Shown here one piece after another: positions 15,701 to 28,242 of a stretch of 64,000 nucleotides of DNA (its first letter is position 1; every line of letters starts with the position of its first letter). The DNA comes from Cantharellus purpuraceus (Eukaryota > Basidiomycota > Agaricomycetes > Cantharellales > Hydnaceae): the NCBI GenBank assembly GCA_025174535.1, contig JALBUN010000023.1, positions 682,001 through 746,000 on the forward strand, in the 5' to 3' direction. The notes beneath the pieces are model-generated. The model was not told where the DNA came from. It was given only the letters and a program-made list of their open reading frames with translations, and did not search any database. Position numbers and translations under genes: made by a program.

Positions 15701-15884
15701 GCCATAACATAAAGACCTGCCCGAGAAGATGCTTATCTTCAGGTAGGTCTTCTACATCGGCAAGATCGCTCGCTTTGAATTCGGAATCATCGGCAAAGCT
15801 ATCCATTGCTGTCGTGAAGACATGAGGTTGTTTGTAAGGCCTCTCCTGAGGTCCTTCATCGCGTGTGTCTGTTGCTCGTTTCAT
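12721..15884 (-). CDS. POT1: POT1-like telomere single-strand DNA-binding protein with a long N-terminal extension
   Basis: POT1 caps the 3' G-rich telomere overhang through OB folds and joins shelterin. OB1 is at about 14.2-14.7 kb: TYSLVGVVVDASETKTTRTG, TLIDRSKSFVLVDPS, FVAISDEEFLPSA and VLLLRNVKV. OB2 is at 13.6-13.9 kb: YVTDYSENESLYNHI, TVTLWDGLHAMADDL and LLENIKFKTGNGGYLEGSIG. A C-terminal part has paired cysteines (VECNLCGKMY; CHLCPDCGDLRESS) and ends CRLRAEAN. OB1 has no in-frame ATG of its own. It can be joined by an intron near 14.67-14.74 kb to the ORF at 14727-15884 (MKRATDTRDEG...). That ORF adds about 380 codons with an OB-like stretch (LLGQVFMLWPVSNNSCKLQL) and a low-complexity linker. 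I therefore annotate one gene. Two adjacent genes is the alternative. POT1 identity is firm; the fusion is moderate. Confidence 0.75.
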
Positions 15885-15963
15885 TGCAAGTTAAGACGCG
15901 TACACAACTATATACAAGGACCCAAAGTCCACCACAGTCACGAAATACCATAGATATCACGCT

Positions 15964-17518
15964 TCATCCTCGATTCATTGTATTCCCTTCTCCCTTTGGA
16001 TGCAGGTCAGTGTAACGAGCCCAATTCTCTTCCTCTTCTCTTTTTTCTTCTGCCTTCAACTCACCCTCGACGGTACCATCCATCTCAGAATCAAGTGCCA
16101 GCTGTTCAGAGCGCGTTGGTGCGTGTTGCGATTGCGGCCTGCAACAAATTATTGAACTGAATCAGATCCCACAGGTGCAGCACTGACCCTCCTCCAGAGA
16201 TTATTTTGCCCCTTCGTCTCTCCTCTTCCAAATACTCATCCATCGTCATGGTAGGTAGTCTGTGATCCGGTCGGAACACTTCGGCTTGCAGTCGAGATCT
16301 ATCTGAGGAAGTCCTTCCGGGAATAATTGTAAAGGGGCGAAGAGGCTGGTCATTTATGAGTTAAATCGCCGCGTGCATAGCGAGCTATCACTCACTCTCC
16401 CATTGGAATCCATCAATGGACCTTTGCTATCCAGACTACCAAGAACATCTAGTCTCCATGCTGAATCCTCATGTGTTGTTGCTTTGGAGTGCTCAGGTTC
16501 CAAAGGCGGGGTGTTTTGTAATAGCTCCAACTCTTGGTCCATGCTATCGAGTTGGGACTGTGTATGTGCCCATATGAGTCGAATAACGAGTAGGTATGTG
16601 TCACGCAAGGCTTCATCATCATCATCGGCTTGTTGATCCTCCTCGGACGCATTAGGAGGTGGTAGCGTCGATGCTATTAAACCAAGATCATTGATGTCAT
16701 TGTTTTTGAAAGACTGCCCTCTACGCTCCCGAATTACCTATATATTATCCAGTGGCATATAAGCAAAGTGCAGTTCGACTGTCTAAAGCGGGACTGCTTG
16801 CCTCAAGCCTACCACGGAGCTCCTTTTCTGCCTTGAATTGCTTGATCTTTAGCTCCCTCTTTTTTGCAGGATCTCTGACGGCAGCTAATTTTCTCGAATA
16901 CAACTTCCGTTCGCCTTCTGGGATAATGTCGTAATGGTGCACCCAGCGAAGAAACAATTCCAAGTGCCGCTACTCATAGCAAATGTTCGAGTCATTATCT
17001 CGTTAGAACTTGCAGTCAAACAGCGCACTTGGCTGTTCCCTAGCCTCTTCATGCGTTCCTCGCGGTCCATTGTTCTTATTCTGCCTTCCATTTCGGCAGC
17101 AACGTATTCCACCAGCAAGTACGGCATATATTGCGTGGCTAGGTCCTCCAGCGATTCATTAGTGCTGAACATGTCTGACGCATCAATGCCCTGTGAGAGC
17201 GCCCTAAGGTCACGCATAGAAGATAACACCAGTTCCTAATAGATTAAAGCAACTGGTTGGTGAGGCATAGCACGAGAAAAGGTATCCTGCTTCTACCTGG
17301 GTTTCGTCATCCATCGTAGCCAATGTCTGGACATTGGAGGCACTTTGGAGTGCACGACTGAACAAGCCTCGCAGAGACATACTAGTTGAACTAGAAGACA
17401 TTTCGTAAAGAGAAACAAGACCACGTAGTCCGGGGACCCGGCGCTTCACAGCCGCAGAGCCGAAGGTTGACCACCTCATCATCCACACGTCGTGCTTTAC
17501 TTTCGGAGTAGTCAACAT
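15964..17518 (-). CDS. TAP42: TAP42/alpha4 family PP2A-like phosphatase regulator
   Basis: Binds the catalytic subunits of PP2A-like phosphatases and links them to TOR signalling. The N-terminal helical repeat region includes ESLEDLATQYMPYLLVEYV and EMEGRIRTMDREERMKRL. Next is the strongly conserved FLRWVHHYDIIPEGERKLY, followed by RDPAKKRELKIKQFKAEKEL. The C-terminus shows MTMDEYLEEERRRGKIISGG and ends GEGNTMNRG, the family's classic tail. Several short introns interrupt it. Start is MLTTPKVKHDVW. It is divergent from YPT6, 94 bp between start codons. Confidence 0.93.
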
Positions 17519-17612
17519 TTGCGACGCTTCGCGTTATATATCGATTAGCCTAGTTTTGGACCTTCATTAAATTTAAGAGGTACCTTTGGACTCCTTCCGC
17601 TGGACTCCCGCC

Positions 17613-18520
<908 letters not shown>

Positions 18521-18775
18521 TATCGCGAGTTGTCATATATTTCCTTACTCATTGTTAGTGCATCAACTCTTGTACCTCAATATCCTGCAGCGACATGTCT
18601 TAATATGCTTGAGGAGCCTCATATTAAGACTAACACATCTTGTTTGACTTGGCGAAACACCACAAGTTGATTCGACATATCTTTATTGATGAAATTCACA
18701 GACTAATTGCTGTAAAGCTTTCCTGAGTCAAAACATGATTAATCGAATGCGATTACAATTATTCAGGCCTGTGTA

Positions 18776-20432
18776 ATGGAGTACCACTCGTCGTCCGATT
18801 CAGAGCCGGTGCCATCATTAAACCTGTTGACACAAGCATTCTGCACCTCATGTAAATTTGCAGCCTCTGGAGGCTCGATATTGGCTCTGTCGAAGGGCTC
18901 GTCCAACCCACTCGTGGAGCGGGTATGTTCCCCAAAGAATCCTCGTTGCTCATCAATGAACGGTCCTTGAACCATTTCTTTCCATGACTGCAGGATATGG
19001 CTGCCTGGCATTCAGCCTAGCCCAAAGTGTAAGTTGTTATGATGGGTGCCACTCACCGCGAGTCATCACCCGCGCACCAAGTATCAAGTTCATCTCGACC
19101 ACTTACCGCATTATGAACGGTGACTGGCCTGATATGACTCGGATGCACTGCTGACTCTGTTGCTGTCTTGAACATCTCCACAGTATCTATAACATATACA
19201 CATGCACTGGGCTGCAGAGGGTCTGGAGAGATCTCTCTCTTCACGGCGACAGGGTGGGATCTAGGACCGCGGGGCGAACAGGACCTTGCGCGAGAGGCAG
19301 GGTTATCTTCCTCTCCCTTGATGCGGTGGTTACGTCTGTGAAAACCGAGCAGTTCCTCGATGCCAACGGTCCAGTCTGTAGTCGTCACGCCTAAAGTACC
19401 CAAATGTTCCTTGATTCTGGGGTAGTCATGTACTAACAGAAGTATTGGTGCAGGTGAATTATTTTTGGGTTGAGAATGTACAATCAAGAGATTTTGTATC
19501 TGTGATCCAATTTCATCGTGAGATGATGTTTTGATGTTCCATGTGTCTTGAACAACCACATTCTATTCGAGTTATCAGAATTTTTCATGTGAAACGTAGC
19601 AAACGATCATAGTATGGGCTCACTTCTGCCTGAAAAGAATTTTGCAAGCCTTCGTTCTCCTTGAACACAAAGTACCAAGTTGAATCCCGGGCCATCTTTT
19701 CCTCATCACACAGTATAGCAGATTTTGTCAAGCTGGCATCAATCAGCCTTGTGGTGAACCGGACACCATCCGGTGCCCAAAAATTAAGTGCAAGGCTGAG
19801 TACCACAGCGTTCTTGCACAATGGATTCTCCGACAGACCATATGTCTGGGGCTGAAACTTATTTTGAATGATCCTCCACAGACACCTGGAAAACGGCTCC
19901 CATTAGGTTTTAGAACATAATATAAGGATAACATACCTGCCATGTTCAAATGAAGCTCGGGAAGAATTGGGCTGGCCATTCCAGAACCGCCCATTCGCCT
20001 TTGAAGTATCTCCTTTCTGCTTACCTGCTTTGGTAGCCTTGGATACATTCCGTCTTTCTTCTAAGAGCACCTGGAGTCTTAGAGACGTTTCGATGTATAT
20101 GGGTGACAACGATGCAAATCTTAAGCTAGGATAAGCATTATTGGATCCCCAGTTGAGGTACCTGCAACGGTCTCTCCAGTGGGTTGGGATAAGAATCTGT
20201 GAGGCACCGGATGTTTCGATTCCTGTGCCAGGAAGGGTATATAAACCTTGACTATTGCAGGAATAGTTATCATACCCAAGATCACCTCCAAGCCATAGCT
20301 TCCATCTTCAGACTTCACTGACAGTGCATTGAAGACATCTTCAGCAATTGCTGCATTGCTTGCATTTTTTCCATCCCTCCAGTTACACTTTACATGACTT
20401 TGAGGGCCAGAGAGTTGCCAAAATGAAGCCAT
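18776..20432 (-). CDS. Uncharacterised protein, possible RNase H-fold (Gfd2/YDR514C-like) domain
   Basis: Not firmly recognised. Start MASFWQLSGPQSHVKCNW; an in-frame Met at 20462 is the alternative. Middle exons give LALNFWAPDGVRFTTRLIDA and VVVQDTWNIKTSSHDE. Then come LLLVHDYPRIKEHLGTLGV, DWTVGIEELLGF and a charged insert. VYVIDTVEMFKTATE is followed by VTVHNA and GDDSR|HILQSWKEMVQGPFIDEQR across an intron. Order and wording (a strand with HD, then DT, then HNA..DD) resemble the C-terminal half of 3'-5' exonuclease-like RNase H folds in the fungal Gfd2/YDR514C group. I could not find a clear first acidic motif. The tail is acidic (GTGSESDDEWYSITQA). It is divergent from the APC15-like gene. 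A 3' exon border may be off by a few codons. Confidence 0.5.
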
Positions 20433-20572
20433 ATACTTAATCCTCAAGCTTGTCAATGGCAAATGCTAATGTCACCGTTGTTACGCCGCTCCAGAGGACG
20501 TCACGCGCTGTGACGCAGCGTGGCTTACTACATGACTGCACAAGCTCAGAGCTGTAGTCCGCTACTACAGGC

Positions 20573-21185
20573 ATGTCTCGTATCGCCACTACAACGACAC
20601 TAGTGCCACCGTTCCCCAACTTTCCCATGCTGGTGCCTACACCACCTCAACCACATCACACGCCTCTTCCTGCATTAGGACGTGGCCTACGGCGACTCAA
20701 TGACCGGCGCGACCTAGTCCAGGAGACAGATGATCTCAGCGATGAGGAAAACGAACTCGAAGACTTGGTGAGAACCCGGCTTGATCCGTCGGTTTCATAG
20801 CCTAGTCAATTAAGCCATTTTTTCGTTCGTTTTGCAGCGTAATGAGATTAAAGGCCGTGGATTTTCATGGCTCATCCCCATGGGAAAACAATTGACGTTG
20901 CAAGAGGAGAAAAACGACGTGAGATTGCATGCTTCTAGTATTTGCACTTGATGATGATGCGACTTGATTTGAAAGGCTTCTTCCACAGACTCGGACTCGG
21001 GATCAGCTTCCAATGGTCCACCCTCGAATGCGGATGATGCTGAGAACGAATCGGCGCCTGATTTAGATGCGAGTATGGTAGACATGGATGATGCGGACGT
21101 GGACGATTACGAAGGGGCAGGTGCAGGCGGTGACCAAGACATGGAGGGTGGCAATGCAAGTATGGATACCACACCAGAGCAATGA
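20573..21185 (+). CDS. APC15/Mnd2-like anaphase-promoting complex subunit (probable)
   Basis: Three exons: 20573-20767, 20838-20918 and 20976-21185. The product is about 160 residues. It has an N-terminal Pro-rich part (LVPPFPNFPMLVP), then DDLSDEENELEDLRNEIKGRGFSWLIPMGKQLTLQEE, here split across the first intron. The tail is very acidic (DMDDADVDDYEGAGAGGDQD). The pattern of an acidic helix, an R-N-E-I stretch and GxxWLxPxGxxxTxQxE matches the fungal Apc15p family, which helps mitotic checkpoint complexes turn over on the APC/C. The second intron's acceptor was chosen at 20975 because the alternative AG downstream runs into a stop. A 15-nt A-run follows directly after the stop. The family call is moderate. 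Confidence 0.55.
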
Positions 21186-21187
21186 AG

Positions 21188-21202
21188 AAAAAAAAAAAAA
21201 AA
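21188..21202 (+). repeat. A15 homopolymer in the 3' UTR of the APC15-like gene
   Basis: Fifteen consecutive A bases begin two bases after the TGA stop codon. It is a simple homopolymer and could also reflect a retroposed 3' end, but I see no flanking direct repeats. Confidence 0.9.
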
Positions 21203-21290
21203 CCAGGATGGCGCTGCCTTCTGTATAAGCCTTCCGGATAAGAGTTGTCCCGTTTCAGTCTATCGACTGTATCACGACGTGTTACAATTT

Positions 21291-23650
21291 TCAGTCATCT
21301 AGTAAGAACATCCATAGTCCCTCCGCATTCTTGTAGTCATGGTGTATAACACTGATCAGCCATCTATTTCGTCGAACTTGCTCCAACAAATTGCGCTCAT
21401 CCGATTCTGGTGGATAAACCTGGGCCCATTCAAACCATATTGAAAATGCTTCATCCTGGAGATGATCGTCATATAAAGGTGACACGCGACTATACAAGGT
21501 CCACAAACCTTCCAGGATAAGAAGTTCTCCCGTTCAATAATGGTTGACTGTGCAATCTCATGTCCAGGAAAAACACCCCAAGTCACTGCATTCGTATCAC
21601 CATCATTCACATTACTCTCAAAATCTCCCTGCAAATGGGCGTCAGCCCCAAAAAGTTCCTCCACAGTGCATAACAACGCCTGAACCTACCTCGAGATTCC
21701 CTGCATAGAAGGAAACCAACCCATGCCCACGCTCATGGATCCGATTCCTTAGCCAAGTTACAACCTCCTGCTCAGCAAAAAACTCGACGAATGTCTTTTG
21801 GAAAATATATCCGCCCTTAGGTCCCCAGCCGACTAGCTCATCCTCTGACGACACGGCGTCCACAGCAGGCTGAGACCCAACCGTCCACCACCCACGTTTC
21901 GTCAGTCGTTCAAGCTGCGGAATAATCAAATGCGATTCTCCCGAAAGTGGTGCTGAAGAAAACGGCGTCGTTGCAGTGCTGGAATGAAGGTATGCAGTGA
22001 AGAAGCTGGTTAGATCATCGAGTGACTTTGGGTATCCCCATTGCGAGCGAGCTTCCCCCGGCTTAAGATATGAAGGAAAAAGTCAGTAACGTCATTTAAT
22101 CGCTTTGAATTAACTATCTGTCCACCTTGACACCTAATCCGCCATCCCATAGGTTTTGCACACCATATGCTGGACTCTTGAAGTCACCAAAACGTCCATT
22201 AGGAAACTCGTCCCAAGTCGCTGCATAGTTGAGTTCACCACGCCCTGCTGACCCAGAGTCAGTGGACGAAGAGGTTAGTTTGTTGGTTGCAGACACCGAA
22301 GCGTCGTGTGGGGTGATGATCAGATCGGAGTCAGTCTTTTCTACATGAATTGCCTGAAAGGGTGTTTCCTGATGACCTGTCAGCCAAAAGACTGACGCAA
22401 AGTGAAATTTCAGTACTGCAATGAGCCTATTTTGTTCTATAGTCCGTTGACCCTCGCTGATCCATCCAAGGTCCTCCAGGACTCTGCGTACGCTCTTCTC
22501 TAAATTGAGCGTGCAAAAGTGAAATCCAGAGACGGAGCCTTCGTTCGTGAGACGACGAATCATTTTAATGGCCAGCTGAATACCATAATCCTTCACTTTC
22601 TGGTCATCATGCTGACGATGATCAATATTAAATGATTGGACAGGCGGCATACTAGAGGCTTACCTTGATAGGCTCCATGGCGGATATCACTTCTGAGGGG
22701 ATTCGTGTGCCACACAACTTCGTGAGACGCAGAAATGATGCGTAGCTTTGTATGGGTAGTATGCCCGCAATAATGGGCACCTGGATGCCTATAATGCATC
22801 AATACGCGCTCTCGTGAAGTAGTCTTGAGCAGAATACCTTTGTCGCGTACGCGCTGGAGCCAAAGAAGAAAAGCGTCAACATCATAAAACAATTGTGTGA
22901 TGATGTAGTCGGCGCCCGCATCTATCTTTTCTTTCAAGTGTATGAGTTCTTCTTCCTCATTCACTTCCTGGTCTGGATGTCTATCGGGATATCCTGTAAG
23001 AGGAATTAATGAATGGCATGTGACCGTATAATTTCTATCACCTGCAACTCCGATACAGAAGTGAGAAGAATACTCCGGTGAAGCCCGAATATACGATACT
23101 AGGTCCTGAGCATGAACGAAGCGTGGATCAGTCGGTATCCAGTATTCAGAACCACGGGGGGCATCTTGATAAACACCTTCGATTACTTATCCTCGACATG
23201 GCAAGTGGCACTCACCTCCACGCAAAGCTAGAATATTCTGAACACCTCGATCTTTTGCACTCTAATGCGTTTTCAGGTACAATATGTGAAAAGGATAGCG
23301 GCTGCAGACCTTCAGAGCATCATCAATCATTCCCCCCTCCATGTTCGTGCACGTTAGGTGGAGAATAGTCTCGACGCCATACTCTGATTGAGCCAGTCCA
23401 GCAAGGTCTAAACTTCGATCTTTTGTCGACCCTCCCGCACCCCACGTCACGCTGATAGCAATTGGTTGAAGAGATGCGAGCCGGTCTATGCGACCCAATA
23501 AATTGGTGAATCCCTATGCAGCACGGTGTAAGCTGTGGCGGAGCATGAGCGTAATTGAGAGGAAACCTGGTCTGTCTTTGGGGGAAAGAATTCAAAGGTA
23601 TAGAAAGGTGTCGAATCTGCACGTTTTGCGAACTTGTCCTTTAATTTCAT
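21291..23650 (-). CDS. MTHFR: Methylenetetrahydrofolate reductase (MTHFR)
   Basis: Reduces 5,10-methylene-THF to 5-methyl-THF with FAD, supplying methyl groups for methionine and SAM. The N-terminal TIM barrel shows FYTFEFFPPKT, AISVTWGAGGSTKDRS, ILHLTCTNM, the folate/FAD region IGVAGYPDRHPDQE, and DAGADYIITQLFYDVDAFL. The C-terminal fungal regulatory domain includes GWGPKGGYIFQKTFVEFF and ends WMFLLDD. Motifs are complete across many short introns. Start is MKLKDKFAKRAD. Yeast Met12/Met13 are the equivalents; I cannot tell which paralogue this is. It is the only one-carbon gene in the window and would feed the SAM pool used by the DNMT1-like enzyme. Confidence 0.95.
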
Positions 23651-24250
23651 GTCGAGATAAGCCGGTCTTAACTGCAGAAGACGCGGGGATGTTTAGGTAA
23701 AAAGCGTACGTAGAAAAAGACGCCCTGTGGCTGTTAACCTCGACAATAACACGCAGGGATTTAACTCGCTCGGTTTGCACCCGCTACTGGTTATTTCAAG
23801 AGAAAATAATCGGTCAGAGCCCTGAGGCCTGAGGGCCGTTCGATATAACTGCCGAGTTCAGAAGCACCGTCACGGCAAACATGAAACTTGGTTGGATCCA
23901 AATTATATACTATTGAGGACCACAGGTCTAGATCTTAATTGTGACGCATCAAAATCGCCAAAAGAACGCGGTTTGACGCGGGTTTGCAAAGATGATCACC
24001 TCCCTCATCCGACACTCAACAGTGGGTATTCAGGGTTGCTCGCTTAGCGTTACGCGGTGTACGTTTTGTCTCCGTGGACAGAAAGCAGCATTTTGTCCAA
24101 TCTTCTAACAAATGTCCTGATACTTCCCCCTTGATAATACCACGAATGATTTGGGAACGACTACTTATTGCATACAAGACTGAATGATAAATTTAAATGA
24201 GTATGGGTTCCGTACATCACAAAAGAATCCATATGGACTGGGAGACCATG
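23651..24250. other. Promoter of MTHFR and 3' flank of the CreC-like gene
   Basis: About 600 bp without a recognisable gene. AT-rich stretches such as TTTAAAT and ATTATATACT are present. It should hold the MTHFR promoter on the right of its ATG and the 3' UTR of the CreC-like gene. No RNA gene seen. Confidence 0.5.
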
Positions 24251-26580
24251 CTAAATTGATCTTACACCTCTCTTCGAATTATTCGGTCGGATTGCCAGCG
24301 GCCGAACCCAAAATTTTATATGTGCTGTTCTAGTCAGAGTCAGGACGCAAGTTGGGAGAAATGACACTGAAGCAAGTATATCGCCTTCCACTTGTTTAAT
24401 CTTCATAGCACATACAGTCATGACAAGGATGTACATATTTAAGTAATGCAAGACTTACCAGTACAGGCTGGAACACGGCTACGTCGTTGCGTGACGGCGA
24501 AGGGTGGTATCGTAATAGCTTACCATCATTGTGCGGTAGATGTAATGTAGAACGGTCGATGGTCTCACTTCGTCTGCGTAGGACGAGTGACACGGTTGAA
24601 GACACTGACGGTCTTTGTGTTGCCTGGGTAGGGTAGTGTGATGAGGACTATAGTCTTGTACAAGAAAACTTCGCTCACTTGTATTTTAGGACGGTGCAAA
24701 GCACCACTAGAAAAGTCCCACTGGAAATGAAGGTTAGAACACTGCGAAACACCAGTCAAGATGCAATATTACTAAGATTAGTTTGTTATCCTCCCCTACA
24801 CTTCCAAAACGATATGTCCGTCCGTCACATCGAAGTTCATCAAATGCTACAGACGAAACGAAAGAAGAATGTCCCTGACATCGCGCAATAATGCGTTGCT
24901 CCCACGGTGAAATAACCGTAACGAGGTCGTCCTGCCCGCCCGTCTATACGTAGCAACAAAATCAGTAATTCTTCCTTTAAAAGGAGCACGCTCGAACCAG
25001 TATGAGTCGCCCATCTGGAGACCACGCAACACATGTGAGAGATCCGAAGTAAGAAGCATAAGTATCAACCAAGCTGAGACAAGTCAGAATCACCAATGAC
25101 CAATCAATGCCACAAGCTTACCGTTCAGATAAGGTGTCGATTATACGCAAACAGCCATCTTCCGAAACCGCAGCCACGTAACGAACATCTGGAGAAAAGA
25201 CAAAATCTACAAATGTGATACTTAGACCAATCATCGGCGTAAAATAATCGGCTCCTTACCAACAACACTCCGCTGTGATAACCTCCAATGGCTAATGGGA
25301 TTCTTCCCGGCCTTCTCGCTCCTTCCAGGTCCCTCTCGACCAAATGCTGCGGCCGGTGACGCGGGGTGCCATGGCGGCATTGACACAAACATTTCTTCTG
25401 TAGGATCCCACTCTCCCATTTTGGAATCAGAAGCAGACGACGAAGGCACAGCAGTGGATGAATGATTCGTGCTGGTCGTGGAATCGTCGGTCTTGGCTGG
25501 AGCGACCGACGTTGACCACCTCGTGTTTGGATCCTGTGGTGTGAACACCCCATCTTCCCGTTCTTTATCATAAATTATGATGGTTCCATCTGCGTAAGAC
25601 ACTAGAAAAAGTGTATGGGATGTGGGGACCCAGCGCACCGAGGTGCACGACGAGTTGCAAATGGAGCCCTGAAGTGATTGAGTGATGACAGCCAGAGGGT
25701 CAAAATAGGGCGGCCAAACCTGTTTATTTATTCGCACATAGCGAGAGGACATTGGGTCTTTGAAATGGAACGTGTTGAGTCTTCGTCATGAACTAGTCGG
25801 AGAATGCCTCACCGAACCAAATGAGGTCGCCAGTGTGAAATCCAATCATAACGTCCAAGTGCTCAGGTGAAGCAGTCGCCAGATTCACATCATGGCAAGT
25901 TGGATACGCAGAGAAAGTAACTCGGGCCAGAGGGTCCTGGTTTGAATGAGCTCGATCAAATTTGGCCACAAGGAGGTCTTCCTACGCACCTTGGCTTTCG
26001 GTTCGGACCAAAAGAAGCTTTTGGAGGTGTTGTAGAACAGAAATGTGACATCTCCTTGTTTGGACTGCAGGGTCTTGTTCAGGCCCTCTGCGCTTTGGAG
26101 TCGGGTAACGAATGTGGAGGAGGTTGTCCTGAGGTTGTGTTTTGGGCGCGATACAGATTTCTTCTTCCCTGAGAGAGACGGTGCCGGAGAGAATAGAGAA
26201 GGAGGCGGGAATGCCGCCTTGGTGGCCGTGGTGTCTGCCTGTGGTGAGATGGCTAAATCGGGATGAGGATCAGAGGTCCCCTCTTCGCGCGAGTTTTCGC
26301 TGCTGGAGATGCTTTCTTTATCCTTGTCCTTGTCTTTCTCCTTCTCCTTCTCTTTCTCCTTCTCTTTCAATCGACCTTCTTTAACGCCGCCAAGGAGGGA
26401 AGAAAGGCCCTGAGAGGATGGGAGCTTCTGAGTGGGGAAGCGCACCGTGACTGTGGACAGCCTAGCAGGGATGGGTCCGTTGGGCGCAGGAGTGACCGGC
26501 GTATGTATAACAGGGGGTTTCTGCTCCTCAGTGAGCGAGTACACACCTTCTGGAGCAACAAAGGTGGCCTCATTCTCCAT
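24251..26580 (-). CDS. creC: CreC/WDR20-type WD40 protein (deubiquitinase cofactor)
   Basis: CreC, like animal WDR20, is a WD40 scaffold that binds and activates a USP46/CreB-type deubiquitinase. In Aspergillus it acts in carbon catabolite repression. The N-terminus is disordered, with a long KE/KD run (26.32-26.37 kb) and Ser/Pro-rich stretches. Diagnostic motifs follow: [95 protein letters not shown] and a C-terminal [19 protein letters not shown]. These match the CreC/WDR20 order (NPxxHW and GQxDxV-type repeats). Start [12 protein letters not shown] lies 54 bp from the start of the opposite E1-beta gene. It should be nuclear or cytosolic; there is no signal peptide. Confidence 0.88.
26318..26368. 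repeat. CTT/CTCCTT microsatellite inside the creC-like coding region
   Basis: An imperfect pyrimidine-rich run. On the coding (minus) strand it encodes alternating Lys-Glu then Lys-Asp ([18 protein letters not shown]). The frame is kept, so length changes of 6 nt would be tolerated. Confidence 0.9.
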
Positions 26581-26634
26581 AACGTCGTCGACCTCCGCTA
26601 TTCGCCGGGCGCCAGGAACCCAGCCACGCCTAGC
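26581..26634. promoter_or_regulatory. 54-bp gap between divergent start codons (CreC-like / E1-beta)
   Basis: Only 54 bp lie between the two ATGs, too short for two separate core promoters with 5' UTRs. Either the transcripts overlap at their 5' ends, or one gene uses a downstream ATG. No TATA box is visible. Confidence 0.5.
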
Positions 26635-28242
26635 ATGCCTCCGACTACTCGCACCCTTTTCACACCCGCCACATTATCAAGGCCTAGGATCACCATTTTC
26701 TGGCCGATCCTTGCTCAACATCGCCGTCCACAGTCTACCGAAGCTGCCCAAGGCCCTCCTCCGGCTGGCGGCCACCTTCCGTCCGTGGCAACATCCCGGT
26801 TCCTGAAGAGTACTCGGGAATCTTCACTGCACACTCATGGGATACGTTGGGTTGATGAAGTAGCTTTTCGGCCTCAGGATGTGCTGTCTAGCGGACGAGA
26901 GACGCGGAAGATGAACATGTTCCAAGCCATACGAGATGCTATGAGGTGCTTGGTTAAATTCTGTCTGATATGCAGGGCAGCGATTCATAATAGAAGGTAG
27001 CATCGCCCTAGCTAAGGACGACAATGCTGTAGTGTTTGGTGAGGATGTGGGTTTCGGTGGCGTGTTCCGTTGTACAATGGGCTTAGCTGAAGAGTTCGGT
27101 GGGTCCGAACGCATGGTACTTTTTGGCATGCACCTCCCAACGTGTTGTTAATGTAGGCCGTGAGCGGGTATTCAACACCCCGCTGTCCGAACAAGGCATT
27201 GCAGGTTTCGGTATTGGCCTAGCTGCCATGGGGCACACGGCGATCGCTGAAATCCAGTTTGCGGATTACATTTTCCCAGCCTTCGACCAGGCAAGCTTTG
27301 TTTGCTCCGTCCGTCGGCTATGGTCGTTTCTGACTTTTAACACAGCTAGTGAACGAAGCTGCCAAGATCCGATACCGTTCAGGTGGTCAGTTCAACGTTG
27401 GAGGGCTCACTGTTCGGACACCAACAATGTCTGTCGGCCACGGAGGTTTATATCATTCGCAGAGCCCAGAGGGCTTCTTTATGGCTGCATCTGGACTGAA
27501 GGTGAATTCAGTGGGTCTATAATCAAGTCAATCATGGAACATGCAAGTAGATCGTTATACCCCGGTCACCCATTCAAGCAAAGGGTCTTTTATTAGCATC
27601 GATACGGGATCCTAATCCAGTCATTTTCATGGAGCCAAAGATCCTTTATCGCTCTGCAGGTGAGCCCTCCCATCCGACATAACAGTACAAACGACATGAC
27701 CTCTTCTGCAGTCGAGCAAGTCCCAGTAGATGACTATGAACTACCTATCGGGCGAGCAGAGGTCATTACATCTGGCTCGGATCTGACCATTCTCACTTAT
27801 GGCACTCCTATTTACCATTGCGAAACGGCACTCTCTATGTTGAGCTCCCCCCCTCCTTCTCTGGCGCCGCATATCCCGGAATCTGTCCGTTCCGCCTCCA
27901 TCGAGCTGATAGACCTTCGCACAATACTCCCTTGGGATGTCGATACCGTGCAGAAGAGCGTAGAGAAGACTGGACGGCTGTTGATTATTCACGAGGCAGG
28001 TCGCACAGCGGGCGTAGGAGGTGAGATAGCTGCGGAAGTGCAGAAGAGGTGTTTCCTGAGGCTGGAGGCTCCGGTGAGGAGAGTAACCGGCTGGGAGTGA
28101 GTTGTTCATTCTCAAGAATGCACACGCGCGGCCGCTGACATCATCGTTGCATAGTGTCCCAGCTGCCCTTCATTATGAGAAGTTTACCATTCCTGACGCG
28201 TTGCGAATCGTGGATGCCATTGTGGAGACACTAAATTATTAA
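26635..28242 (+). CDS. BCKDHB: Branched-chain 2-oxoacid dehydrogenase E1 beta subunit, mitochondrial
   Basis: Forms the ThDP-dependent E1 of the complex that oxidatively decarboxylates the 2-oxo acids of Leu, Ile and Val in the mitochondrial matrix. The N-terminus is basic and Ser/Thr-rich ([18 protein letters not shown]), consistent with a targeting peptide. Core motifs: [42 protein letters not shown] [48 protein letters not shown] and [24 protein letters not shown]-terminal motifs are [20 protein letters not shown] and [18 protein letters not shown]. It ends DAIVETLNY. The Q-F-A-D-Y and ILYRxAVE wording separates it from pyruvate dehydrogenase beta. It is intact, with several short introns. 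Confidence 0.94.
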
